From the NCBI GenBank assembly GCA_938083225.1, contig CALKCH010000030.1, forward strand, positions 1 to 42,091: a DNA stretch of 42,091 nt, in the 5' to 3' direction. The stretch comes from Candidatus Bipolaricaulota bacterium (GTDB lineage Bacteria > Bipolaricaulota > Bipolaricaulia > Bipolaricaulales > Bipolaricaulaceae). The notes under the pieces are model-generated. The model had not been told where the DNA came from. It ran no database searches and saw only the letters and a list, made by a program, of their open reading frames with translations. A program made the translations under genes and the position numbers. Of the stretch, positions 9,893-19,150 are shown one piece after another (the stretch's first letter is position 1; the number at the start of each line of letters is the position of its first letter).

Positions 9893-11347
9893 TCACTCGT
9901 TGTGGGGAATCTTGAGGGTGCTTCCTCCGATGAACTCCCGCACCAGGTGATCTCCGGGGATGAGGGTGTAGTCCTGCACCTCCCAGCTCGTGAGACCGGC
10001 GATTTGGTTGAGGAGAGTGGTGATGCGGCGATAGCGGATTTGCGCATCCAGGAAGGAGCTATAGGGCCCAAGTTCGTCGGGTTTGGGCCAAATTCCGTCT
10101 GGAACAAAGAAGGGTTTCAACACGGAGAGGTCGAAGGGCATCCCGCCCTGGATCTGATGATCGGCCAGGCCCATGAGGGGGATGATGGAGAAAAGCTCGC
10201 CGGCCCGCACGTAGTGCCAGTGCAGAAGGGTGTGGAGGGGAGGATGGTTGCGATGGGTAGCATCCCGGAGCATGCGCCGCAAAAGCCGCACATCCGTGAA
10301 TTGGGTAAGCCGCCCTGTAGTTCCATCCCCTTCGTATAACATGTTCGCCGCTTCGATGTACACCCGGAACATGTTCTCCTTGGGAATGCCGGCAGTGAGG
10401 GGCGGATAAAACCCGTGGAGACAGTCCAAAAGGAGAATCTGGTCTGGCCCCAACCGTACAGGCTTCGTGCCCACGTGCTTCCCCTCTTTGAAGCTGTACA
10501 CGGGTTTATCGATAGTCTGACCATCCAACAGGGCTCGCAGATGAGCGTTGATGCGCTGGATGTCCAAGGCTTCCGGAGTTTCGAAATTTCGATCGTTCAG
10601 CCAATCGGTAGGATGTTCCACCACTGGCCAGAAGTAATCGTCCAGGTTGAGCATGAGAAACCGAAGGCCTTCTTTCTCCAGCCGCTGGGTGAGCTTAACG
10701 GCGGTGGTGGTCTTTCCGGAGGAGGAGGGTCCGGAAATCCAGATCATGCGAATCTCCTCGCCTCTGTCCAGGCGGGCCAAGATTTTTTGGGCCGCCTCGC
10801 CCAGGGAGCGCTCGTACCGGTCCGTGGCCGCCTCCACGAGCTCCTTGAGCTTTCCGGAACGGATGATCGCGTTTAGCCCAACCACCGTGTCGCAGCCGTG
10901 GACCCGGTTCCATTCCAGGGTTTCCTCGTGGAACTTTGTTGGATACCCATTGCCCACGAATTGGTCCATGGTGATGGCTCCTGAGCGCACCCAGTACTTT
11001 CCCCACCGCCAGCACTCGTAGGCATCGGCCACAGTCACCAGGCCAAAGCTGCGTAGGACATGCAACACCGTGTCCTGAATCTCCTCGACGGTAGGGGGAA
11101 AGTTGGCAATCCAATGGCGGGGGTCGCGGTTGAGGCTGACCACCACCACGTCGGAGAGGAACTCCGCGATGTGTTCGTCGTCTCCGAACATGAAGAGTTT
11201 GTCATTGGTGCCGGGCAAAAGATCCTGAGCGAACCCCCCCACGGACTGGGCAGCGCGCAAAATAGCATTGAAAATACGTCCCTGATCGAAAGGTGCGAGC
11301 GAACGGTCACGCTTTTGTACCTTACGAATGCGGTTCTGGACAATCAC
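9893..11347 (-). CDS. ATP-cone domain fused to uridine kinase/phosphoribulokinase-family P-loop kinase
   Basis: 484 aa, GTG start; N-term VQKRDRSLAPFDQGRIFNAILRAAQSVGG...TVEEIQDTVLHVLRSFGLVTVADAYECWRWGK (ATP-cone); then WISGPSSSGKTTTAVKL, LNLDDYF, ALDIQRIN. Confidence 0.85.
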   Translation of the reverse strand: MIVQNRIRKVQKRDRSLAPFDQGRIFNAILRAAQSVGGFAQDLLPGTNDKLFMFGDDEHIAEFLSDVVVVSLNRDPRHWIANFPPTVEEIQDTVLHVLRSFGLVTVADAYECWRWGKYWVRSGAITMDQFVGNGYPTKFHEETLEWNRVHGCDTVVGLNAIIRSGKLKELVEAATDRYERSLGEAAQKILARLDRGEEIRMIWISGPSSSGKTTTAVKLTQRLEKEGLRFLMLNLDDYFWPVVEHPTDWLNDRNFETPEALDIQRINAHLRALLDGQTIDKPVYSFKEGKHVGTKPVRLGPDQILLLDCLHGFYPPLTAGIPKENMFRVYIEAANMLYEGDGTTGRLTQFTDVRLLRRMLRDATHRNHPPLHTLLHWHYVRAGELFSIIPLMGLADHQIQGGMPFDLSVLKPFFVPDGIWPKPDELGPYSSFLDAQIRYRRITTLLNQIAGLTSWEVQDYTLIPGDHLVREFIGGSTLKIPHNE

Positions 11348-11371
11348 AAAAACAAATTATAAGCGGAAGGT

Positions 11372-11863
11372 TCAGTAGAGCCACCCATGTTCTAATCCGA
11401 TCCAAAGTAGCGTCCGCAGCCGCGCGGCCGGGACCTCGCAGTTTGGCGTGGACATGCCTAATCCCCAAAGGATGCTAAGGCTTCCCAAAGCGATGAGCAT
11501 GTTTCCGAATAAGCTCTGTTCCTGGTAATTGAGCCACTGACCAAACCCGATGAACACCAGGCCCATGATCACCAAGCCCTGGCGCATGTACCGACAGGTC
11601 GTGAATTCTCGCTGTACTTGTCCCAGGGCCCTGGACCAGGAGCGCTGGTCCAGACGCGGCTTGGGATCGGCTTGGAAATCTAAGGTGAGCCTCTGCACCC
11701 CTTCCAAGGGGAGAGTGAGCGTAGCGGTGGAGGTGGAGAAATACAGGGCAGCATGGGTGACGCCGGTGAGGCGGCCCTCGAGGGTGGTGCCGTCGGTGAG
11801 GACGAGCGTGTCCGCCCAGGCTAAGACGCTGACCAGGCTCAGAAACACTAAAACTTTCCCCAT
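11372..11863 (-). CDS. Small exported/membrane protein of unknown function
   Basis: 163 aa with signal-like N-terminus MGKVLVFLSLVSVLAWA, then TLVLTDGTTLEGRLTGVT, and C-terminal hydrophobic segments. Confidence 0.6.
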   Translation of the reverse strand: MGKVLVFLSLVSVLAWADTLVLTDGTTLEGRLTGVTHAALYFSTSTATLTLPLEGVQRLTLDFQADPKPRLDQRSWSRALGQVQREFTTCRYMRQGLVIMGLVFIGFGQWLNYQEQSLFGNMLIALGSLSILWGLGMSTPNCEVPAARLRTLLWIGLEHGWLY

Positions 11864-11962
11864 CGTGTCCCTCCCTGTACAACCTAACCGGAGTCTTGGG
11901 AGGGATCAGGGCCAACTGGGCTGTGTTTGAGCCGCATCTGTCCGTGTACAATAGAATCTGTG

Positions 11963-12577
11963 ATGATTTTGGCTGTGGGAGATGAAGTGAGCTCAACCCT
12001 GGAAAAAGCTGTTCTCTCCGGGTCCTTCCCCAAAGTGCGTTTGATTTTGTCCTGTGGAGATCTTCCCTACGATTACCTGGAATTCTTAGTGGATGCGGTG
12101 GGTGCCCCGCTTGTTTACGTGCATGGAAACCACGATCGGCCGTTGGAAACCGAGGACAGGGTGATCCATGCGCCGCGGGGATGTGTGGACGTGGACGGAA
12201 AGATCGTGGAAGTGGGGGGATTGGTCATCCTGGGCTTGGGCGGGAGTCCGCGGTACTCGCCCAAAGGTGAGCATCAGTACACCGAGACCGAGATGCGCCG
12301 CCGAGCCCGCCGGCTCCTTCCTGCGCTTTGGTGGAGAAAATTCCGTACGGGAAAAGCTCTGGACATTTTTCTCACCCATGCCCCGCCGCGCGGTGTGCAC
12401 GATGCCCTGGATCCTGCCCACCAAGGGTTCGAGATTTTTCTGAGCCTCATTAAGCGTTGGCATCCCAGGCTGCACCTGCACGGGCATACGCCGCCACAAC
12501 CGAACCGGCCTACGGAGACAGTAATCGACTCCACTCGGGTCGTCCATGTGCGGGGCTTTCGTCTCCTGGAGATCTAG
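11963..12577 (+). CDS. Metallophosphoesterase (calcineurin-like)
   Basis: ILAVGDEV, SCGDLPYDYLEF, VHGNHDRP, FLTHAPPRG, LHLHGHTPP; start at ATG 11963 is more likely than 11927. Confidence 0.88.
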   Translation: MILAVGDEVSSTLEKAVLSGSFPKVRLILSCGDLPYDYLEFLVDAVGAPLVYVHGNHDRPLETEDRVIHAPRGCVDVDGKIVEVGGLVILGLGGSPRYSPKGEHQYTETEMRRRARRLLPALWWRKFRTGKALDIFLTHAPPRGVHDALDPAHQGFEIFLSLIKRWHPRLHLHGHTPPQPNRPTETVIDSTRVVHVRGFRLLEI

Positions 12578-13402
12578 ATGCCTCCCCGGCTTCCCTGGCT
12601 TGGTTTCCTGCGGCGCCTTTTCCTTTTGGCTAAAAGAGAACCTGCTCTCCTCCTCCCCTTCGATTGGGTGAAGGAAAAGGTCCCGGTGAAAGGATGGCGC
12701 TACCTCGGCCTCCAGGAGGTGGAGGTGGAGAAAATCTTGGGCAGCGTTGATCGTTACGACGATTTCAGTCGGGCTTTCCTCCCGGTTCACCCGGAGGACG
12801 AGCGGCAAAAGAAGGTCGAGGCGGCGCTGGCCAGAGGCGAAGTGCTTCCCCCCGTGAAGCTCTACAAGCTGGGCACCATTTACTTTGTGGTGGATGGCCA
12901 TCACCGGGTGGCCGCGGCCAAAAAGATGGGAGCTAAATACATCGACGCTGAGGTAATGGAGTTCCTTACGGACGTGATCCTTACTCCCACGGATACAGAG
13001 AAGGAGATCCTCCTCAAAGCCGAATACGCGGGATTCCTTCGGCATACCCGGCTGAAGGAACTTCGCCCGGAAGCGGAGATCGTTCTCACCGAGCTTTCCG
13101 GATATCGCAAGCTTCTTGAGCACATCGATGTACACCGCTATTTCCGCGGCCTGGAAGAGGGCCGGGAAATCCCTTACGACGAGGCCGTTTTATCCTGGTA
13201 TGACCGGGTTTATCAGCCCATTGTGGATGCGATAGTGCGCACGGGGATCCTCAAGAAATTTCCTGGCCGAACGGAGGCAGATCTTTATGTGTGGCTTTCT
13301 GAGCATCTGTATTATCTTGCCAAGGAGCGAGGCGTCGCTCCCGATCTGGAACAGACCGCGCGAGAATTCGCCGAAAAATACGGAGGAAAGCTCAGGGGTT
13401 GA
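12578..13402 (+). CDS. ParB-like (DUF4032-like) domain protein
   Basis: 274 aa; ParB/sulfiredoxin-like core VKLYKLGTIYFVVDGHHRVAAAKKMGAKYIDAEV; starts directly after the metallophosphoesterase. Confidence 0.65.
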   Translation: MPPRLPWLGFLRRLFLLAKREPALLLPFDWVKEKVPVKGWRYLGLQEVEVEKILGSVDRYDDFSRAFLPVHPEDERQKKVEAALARGEVLPPVKLYKLGTIYFVVDGHHRVAAAKKMGAKYIDAEVMEFLTDVILTPTDTEKEILLKAEYAGFLRHTRLKELRPEAEIVLTELSGYRKLLEHIDVHRYFRGLEEGREIPYDEAVLSWYDRVYQPIVDAIVRTGILKKFPGRTEADLYVWLSEHLYYLAKERGVAPDLEQTAREFAEKYGGKLRG

Positions 13403-13949
13403 CGCGCGGGACGAACAGCCGCCGTGCCCGCCAGAAATACTCTCCTCCTGAAACCACCGCTAGGGCTACGGCGAAATAGAGGAACGTTTCTTTGGCCAGT
13501 GTTCCCCACGCACCGATGCCGAAATACCTGGTGGCCAGGATGAATAATACCAGTCCCACCTGAGAAATGGTTTTGGCTTTGCCCAGGGTGCTGGCGGGAA
13601 TCACCGCGCTCTCGGCCATCGCGAAGATGCGCAGCCCGGTGACCAAGAATTCCCGGGCCAGAATCACGATCACCGGCAGGGCCCGCAGTTCTCCGAACTC
13701 CACAAAAGAGACGAGGGCGGCAGTCACGAGGATCTTGTCAGCGATGGGGTCAGCGAGCTTTCCAAACGTGGTGATTTCCTTGAGGGACCGGGCTAAGTAC
13801 CCGTCCATAGCGTCGGTGAGCACGGCCACGGCAAAAATAGCTAAGGCCAGTATTTTGAACACTGTTCCTGGCAGGAACAGGAAGAGCAGGAATAAAGGAA
13901 CCGCGGCGATGCGGGCCACCGTGAGGCTATTGGGAATGTTCCAGCGCAC
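13392..13949 (-). CDS. pgsA: CDP-diacylglycerol--glycerol-3-phosphate 3-phosphatidyltransferase
   Basis: 185 aa; CDP-alcohol phosphotransferase motif DAMDGYLARSLKEITTFGKLADPIADK. Confidence 0.9.
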   Translation of the reverse strand: MRWNIPNSLTVARIAAVPLFLLFLFLPGTVFKILALAIFAVAVLTDAMDGYLARSLKEITTFGKLADPIADKILVTAALVSFVEFGELRALPVIVILAREFLVTGLRIFAMAESAVIPASTLGKAKTISQVGLVLFILATRYFGIGAWGTLAKETFLYFAVALAVVSGGEYFWRARRLFVPRVNP

Positions 13950-14050
13950 ACGCCAACCTAGCCGAAAACCTGGCTTCCGTCAATCCCGCCCAGGCTTGTC
14001 CCTAAAAGCCCAGTCTTCGCAGAACCTGGTCCACCAAGCATTGCAAAAAG

Positions 14051-14917
14051 CTAGGGTTGGGGAGCTCGGCTTGGATCAGCCAGCCACCATCTGATCCTTT
14101 CGTTCCATTCCCGCTGTCTTTCAATGTTTCGACCGTGAGCAGTATCCTGATCATATTGGGCTTGCACTTCGTCCACTTTCCTTTTCACTTTCTCAAATAT
14201 TACCTCGATTTGTCTTTTTGCTCTTTCTTCGACCTCCGCTTTGGTATCACCTTCCAGCGTGGTGCCCACGAGCTTTTCTAGCTCCCGCTGGAGTATTCTC
14301 CTGTACACCTCGTTGAGATCGAAGTGCTTCTGTTCATGTTGGAGATGGGCGTCTGTAGCCCGCTCGCGGATAACCCAGGAACGCGAACGATTCATAACGT
14401 TCCTCGTGGACACCGCCTGGATGTGGACCGTCCACTTCCTCGTTTGTGTGTCCAACTGAACGGTGTACTCCCAACTATAACCAAGTGCCATAGCGATTTC
14501 GGCCACAGCCCCTTCAAGCGGGCCTTCAGGGGGAGTGCCCTGAAAATCATCCCAGGTCAAAGGCCGATCCGGGCTCCAGGGAAATTCGTTGGAGACCTGT
14601 ACATTTCCCAGGAGAAAACCTAAAGAAGAGAGGGTGAACGAGGCGGTGGTCCAGCCGTACCCCCATACAATCAGTTTGAACCCCACTATGTTTGCGCCTT
14701 CCTCCAGAGGAATCAAGGTGAACTGTTGGTTGGCTAAGGACTTCCCCGTGTGATCCACGAGCTTCCCGGTCACCGTTTGTCCCCGTCCAAAAGGGACGGA
14801 GAAATTCCCTTCGACATCAGTTCTGCCTAAAATTTCCTTGGTGGCCAGCTGAGGCCAGGCGATAACGCCCGCTACGAGCGCTAAGAGCAGCCCTAGCCAA
14901 TATAGTTGCGCGTTCAT
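14051..14917 (-). CDS. Predicted DUF922-type secreted/membrane-anchored putative zinc protease
   Basis: 288 aa; N-terminal hydrophobic segment, LTWDDFQGTPP, HLQHEQKHFDLNEVYRR (HEQKH = HEXXH). Confidence 0.7.
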   Translation of the reverse strand: MNAQLYWLGLLLALVAGVIAWPQLATKEILGRTDVEGNFSVPFGRGQTVTGKLVDHTGKSLANQQFTLIPLEEGANIVGFKLIVWGYGWTTASFTLSSLGFLLGNVQVSNEFPWSPDRPLTWDDFQGTPPEGPLEGAVAEIAMALGYSWEYTVQLDTQTRKWTVHIQAVSTRNVMNRSRSWVIRERATDAHLQHEQKHFDLNEVYRRILQRELEKLVGTTLEGDTKAEVEERAKRQIEVIFEKVKRKVDEVQAQYDQDTAHGRNIERQREWNERIRWWLADPSRAPQP

Positions 14918-15005
14918 CTCCCTAGAAGTTCTCCACCCTGCTATTTAGCATAGCAAGCGCGCGGGAATTATACGGTGTGCTCTCTGGTTCCCCAGGAAGT
15001 CGCAC

Positions 15006-15376
15006 TTGAAAGAGACCAGAAGGAGAACGGGAAGAGACCTTTTAACCCGAGCGAACGTCATCCAAAGGTTGTTATGGCTTCTCTTCCTTTTGGTGCGACT
15101 CAGCCTGGCGGAAGCGGTGCTGGTCCTGGACGAACTCCCGCCTTCGGAGACCATCGGCGAAGCGTGGGACGTTCCCGCCCGGTGTTTCTTTCGCTCTTGG
15201 GCCTTATGATCCTCCTGGGAATCGTGGGGCTCGTTGTGCAGTTGCTTGAACGGATCCCGTTGGTGGGGATTTTCTTGCACCTTTTTGCCTCTACCTTTTC
15301 CTATTACCCCGGCACGGCCGCTTTAGTATTAGCATATCTCGAGCTGCATAGGTATCGGAGCACGAGTGCCAAATAG
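15006..15376 (+). pseudogene. Frameshifted, N-truncated integral membrane protein remnant
   Basis: Two overlapping plus frames join into one plausible membrane protein: LTRANVIQRLLWLLFLLVRLSLAEAVLVLDELPPSETIGEAW // RPVFLSLLGLMILLGIVGLVVQLLERIPLVGIFLHLFASTFSYYPGTAALVLAYLELHRYR; shift near 15170-15185. Confidence 0.5.
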
Positions 15377-15960
15377 ATGAGCGCCGCCACGCTGAACACC
15401 TCGAAGAACCGGAAGTTTTTCGAGACGATGGTCGGCCAACGCCCAATAGATCCATTGTTCCCACCATGTACACGATGGTAGAATACTGGCGCATCATGTA
15501 GATGAGTTCGTTCAACCAGGGTGAGATCACTAACCGCAATGCTTGTGGCAGGATTACGTGGCGAATTGCCTGTCACTTCGTCATACCGAGGGACCGGGCA
15601 GCCGACATCTGACCCGCCTTGACCGATTGGATCGCCCCACGGAAGCATTCGGCCTGATAGGCAGCAGTGGTTAGTCCCATGGCCAAAAGCCTGGACATGA
15701 ATGGGCTGAACCGGATGCCGATGCTGGGAAAGCCGAAGTGAACGAGCATAAGCTGGACAAGGAGCGGGGTGCCGCGAAAGAATTGCACGCAGACGCTGGC
15801 AAGTCCGTACGTCACTCCCTTGGCATAGACGCCATCCAGGGCAAAAAAGGAGGAGCCTAAGCACTGCCCCAGTCTCCATGCAGGTCAAGGTCAATTCCAG
15901 AATTATGACAAGCCCATTCGCCAACTGAGGAACCCGAGCCCAATCGTAGGCAAGCCGCAT
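15304..15960 (-). pseudogene. Polar amino-acid ABC transporter permease, multiply frameshifted
   Basis: Pieces in different minus frames: MRLAYDWARVPQLANGLVIILELTLTCMETG / VCVQFFRGTPLLVQLMLVHFGFPSIGI...TTAAYQAECFRGAIQSVKAGQMSAARSLGMTK* / LVISPWLNELIYMM / FRFFEVFSVAALIYLALV. Confidence 0.75.
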
Positions 15961-15974
15961 CAGCGCACCTTTCC

Positions 15975-16704
15975 CTAAAGTCCAGTAAATCTTCCGTAGA
16001 AATTCGGTGGTGCGTAGGCATTCTGGCAAGTAAAGAGCCTCTCCGGGCCCCCTTGTTCAACGATCACTCCAAGCTCCGTGAAAATGATCTTGCCCGCCAC
16101 CGAACGGGCGAATCCCATTCCGTGCGTCACTACAAGCATGGTCATCCCGGCCTTGGCAAGATCTATCATCACCGTCAACACCTCGCCGATGAGCTCCGGA
16201 TCGAGCGCGGAAGTGGACTCGTCAAACAAGATCATTTTTGGATCCATGGCCAAGGTCCTGGCAATGGCTACCCGCTGCTGGCCGCCGGATAGTTCCGTCG
16301 GATAACTCTTCGTCTTCTCTTTAAGTCCGACCCCATCCAAGCAAGCCATGGCAATCCGGGTGGCCTCTTCTTTGGCCGTCCGTTTGACCCTAAGCGACTC
16401 GATGCGGACGTTGTCCAAAGCTGGAAGAAGGGTGAAACAGGCTAAAATTCTGGAATACAAACCCAATTTGAGCGCGGATCCAATTGATGCTCGCCCGGCG
16501 GACGTTACCCCGTGTCTGCCAACCATACCTGCCCTCGGTCTGGTTCGGTGAGGCGAGTGATGCAACGGAGGAGCGTGGATTTCCCTGTGCCGGAAGGTCC
16601 GATGACCACCTTCGTCTCCCCTTCTCCAGCGCAAGGGAAATCCCTCGCAACACCTCCTCGTTGCCGCAGCTCTTGTAGATCTCTTCTACCCTGAGGAGGA
16701 ACAT
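15975..16704 (-). pseudogene. Polar amino-acid ABC transporter ATP-binding protein (GlnQ/HisP-like), frameshifted
   Basis: [29 protein letters not shown] in one frame, IGFVFQNFSLFHP also there, LSGGQQRVAIARTLAMDPKMILFDESTSALDPELIGEVLTVM in another; Walker A region disrupted. Confidence 0.8.
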
Positions 16705-16800
16705 ATTAAACGCGTTTAGGAGGCCCTTTTGCTTCGAAACCCAGGTTACGAATCTGTATTCTAATGTCCCCAAACCCCTGTTCCCAGCATATGTTCAAAC

Positions 16801-17377
16801 CAAGAAGAAAGCTACCACTAGGAATGCCGAGATGGCCAATAGGTAGTCCCGAATGACGCGATTGCGGGCTTCCCAGACCACCTCCGTTACGCCGACGCGT
16901 AAGCAAGTGTCCTTAAGCACGGATGAGGGCTCGTCTGACCAGGGGGATGGATAGCCACAGGGCTTGTGGGAGGGCAAGGTGGTGTGCCGCTTGCCATCTA
17001 GTCGTGCCAATTAACAACGCCGCCATGGTCTGTCCCGATCGCACAGGTTGAATGGCACCGCGAAAGATCTATGATCGCTAAGCCCATAACCTAAGCTCCA
17101 AAGCCAGGATAGCGGCAAAGAACCGGGGTGAGGTTAATTCCGAAGGGCCTTAGGCCAAAGTATGTGAGCAGAAGAAGTGCCAGTTCAGGAATTTCTCTGA
17201 AAAACCACTCATATCTAAGCATGAGCTTGGTCAGGAAACGATTCCCGTACACTTGCAGAAGTGCAACTACGATCCCAACGATCAAGCTCAAGGCAATCAA
17301 GCCAAGGAGAAGCTCCACATTGATGAGAGCCTGATCAAAAGCGAGGACAACCCCTGCCACAGGGTTTCAAAGCCCAT
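16801..17377 (-). pseudogene. Second polar amino-acid ABC permease, multiply frameshifted
   Basis: MGFETLWQGLSSLLI / ALINVELLLGLIALSLIVGIVVALLQVYGN...YEWFFREIPELALLLLTYFGLRPFGINL / FRGAIQPVRSGQTMAALLIGTTRWQAAHHLALPQAL / SVLKDTCLRVGVTEVV. Confidence 0.75.
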
Positions 17378-17399
17378 GATTTCCTACCTTAATTTAACC

Positions 17400-17426
17400 G
17401 GGGAAGGGGCCGTTGGCCCCTTCCCC
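17400..17426 (-). terminator. Perfect 12-bp inverted repeat hairpin, putative terminator of the intact ABC set
   Basis: GGGGAAGGGGCC-GTT-GGCCCCTTCCCC; lies between the intact gene set and the decayed set; weak T-run on the minus side. Confidence 0.5.
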
Positions 17427-17433
17427 TCTTTCT

Positions 17434-17690
17434 CTACTTGCTCGCCTTTTCTGCTAGACAATTAGCGAATCCTTTCACCCGCTCCTCAGAGGAAAGGGTT
17501 TGGTCTGCTAAGATATTGATACATTTAACGTAAGCTGTCTCCACCCTAACAAGCTCCGGTTTGGGGTACGCGACAATTAGGGCGTCCCAAACCCCGCTTT
17601 TCCGCATCCTCTTCCCGCAGCAAGGGAGTCCAAGCACAAAAGCACTGTTGCCAACAACACTCCAACAAACCTCCTTACCTGCTACTACCT
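17434..17690 (-). pseudogene. Possible frameshifted small exported protein remnant
   Basis: SD aaggagg followed by V-RRFVGVLLATVLLCLDSLAAG (signal-like) in one frame, then GVWDALIVAYPKPELVRVETAYVKCINILADQTLSSEERVKGFANCLAEKASK* in another. Confidence 0.3.
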
Positions 17691-17732
17691 CCTCATCTTG
17701 GTGGCGCACAATAGCATCGTGTGTGCCCTGCG

Positions 17733-18404
17733 TTAAAGCTTCATCTCCAGGCCGGGGATGGTGACCTGCTTTTCCAAAATGGAAAGAAGCCAAGTGAAGG
17801 TTCCGACCAATGCAAGGTAGATGAAGGAAGCGAGCACGTACATTTCGAAGTAGCGGAAATTGCGGGAGGCGATGATGTTAGCCCGGGCAATGATCTCCGG
17901 GACACCAACGACAAACGCCAACGATGTGTACTTAAGCATGTAGATCAGTTCATTTGACCAGGCGGGGATGGCGATCCGCAGTGCCTGGGGGAGGATAACC
18001 AGCCGGATGGCCTGCCATTTCGTCATTCCGATGGACCGGGCGGCAAGCATCTGCCCGGCTCTTATAGATTGGATGGCTCCGCGGAAGTACTCGGCTTGAT
18101 AGGCAGCGGTGTTGATGCCAAAGGCGATCCCTGCCGCCAATACCGGCTGCAAAACAATTCCCAGATCAGGAAGCCCGTAATAGATGGCAAACAGCTGGAC
18201 CAAAAGCGGAGTTCCCCTGATGAACTCAACGTAGGCACTGGCCAGGACATAAATGGGTTTTGTCCCATAGACCCGACCCAAGGCAATAAGCACTCCAATG
18301 ATGAAGCCAATCGCGATGCATACGAACGTTAGCTGCAGGGCCATGCCTGTACCGGCCAATAGCGCAGGCAAGGATCTCTGGGCAAGTGAGAAAAATTCGG
18401 CCAT
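17733..18404 (-). CDS. Polar amino-acid ABC transporter permease
   Basis: 223 aa intact; AYVEFIRGTPLLVQLFAIYYGLP, YQAEYFRGAIQSIRAGQMLAARSIGMTKWQAIRLVILPQALRIAIPAWSNE. Confidence 0.92.
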   Translation of the reverse strand: MAEFFSLAQRSLPALLAGTGMALQLTFVCIAIGFIIGVLIALGRVYGTKPIYVLASAYVEFIRGTPLLVQLFAIYYGLPDLGIVLQPVLAAGIAFGINTAAYQAEYFRGAIQSIRAGQMLAARSIGMTKWQAIRLVILPQALRIAIPAWSNELIYMLKYTSLAFVVGVPEIIARANIIASRNFRYFEMYVLASFIYLALVGTFTWLLSILEKQVTIPGLEMKL

Positions 18405-18407
18405 CGT

Positions 18408-19094
18408 TCAGCGGGGCACTGCTCCCGTAGAAGCTCTGACCTGACCGCGCCGCTCGAACCCGGGCACCCATAGCCGACCCTCTAACCAGTACAAGAAGCT
18501 TGTACCAAAACGGGTGAGAATGAAATATATCACCGCAACGATGGCGTACATCAACAATGCGTTCCCGCGGGTATAGGCGATGATATAACGGGCCCGCCGC
18601 AATAACTCTGGGATCCCCACCACGTAAATCAGGGAAGTGTCTTTGATTTCCGAGGCGAATTCGTTGGTCCAAGGTCCGATCGCCCGCCTAAGCGCCTGCG
18701 GCAGGACGATGTGCAGGACCGCTTGTAATTTGGTCATGCCGAGGGCCCGTGCGGCAACGATCTCACCCGTGCGCACTGATTGGATGGCCGCCCGGAAAAT
18801 CTGAGACTGGTAGGCAGCTGAACACAACCCCAGCCCCAATATGGCTACGAGCAAAGGTGGGATATCGAACGGCAAATAAAAGACAAGCAAGAGAAGGACA
18901 ATTGGTGGGATGGCGCGGAAGAACCGCTGAATAAAGGCTGCGCAGTTAGAAAACACCCCCCCGTAAACCTCCATCGTGGCCAAACCGAGGCCGAGGAAAA
19001 AGCCGAAACTCATCACGCCGAAGAGCACCTCAGCGACCACAACCACGCTCCCAACAAGGATCGGCAATTCCGCCAAAAGCACATCCCAATTCAT
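18408..19094 (-). CDS. Polar amino-acid ABC transporter permease
   Basis: ORF to 19112; ATG (MNWDVLLAELP) at 19094 is the likely start; YQSQIFRAAIQSVRTGEIVAARALGMTKLQAVLHIVLPQALRRAIGPWTNE. Confidence 0.9.
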   Translation of the reverse strand: MNWDVLLAELPILVGSVVVVAEVLFGVMSFGFFLGLGLATMEVYGGVFSNCAAFIQRFFRAIPPIVLLLLVFYLPFDIPPLLVAILGLGLCSAAYQSQIFRAAIQSVRTGEIVAARALGMTKLQAVLHIVLPQALRRAIGPWTNEFASEIKDTSLIYVVGIPELLRRARYIIAYTRGNALLMYAIVAVIYFILTRFGTSFLYWLEGRLWVPGFERRGQVRASTGAVPR

Positions 19095-19103
19095 CTCAGA
19101 AAG

Positions 19104-19124
19104 GGGGGGCAACCCGTGCCCCCC
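19104..19124 (-). promoter_or_regulatory. Intercistronic hairpin between the binding-protein and permease genes
   Basis: GGGGGGCA-ACCCG-TGCCCCCC, 8-bp stem. Confidence 0.55.
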
Positions 19125-19150
19125 TCCTTAAATCTCAATACTGGTCATCA

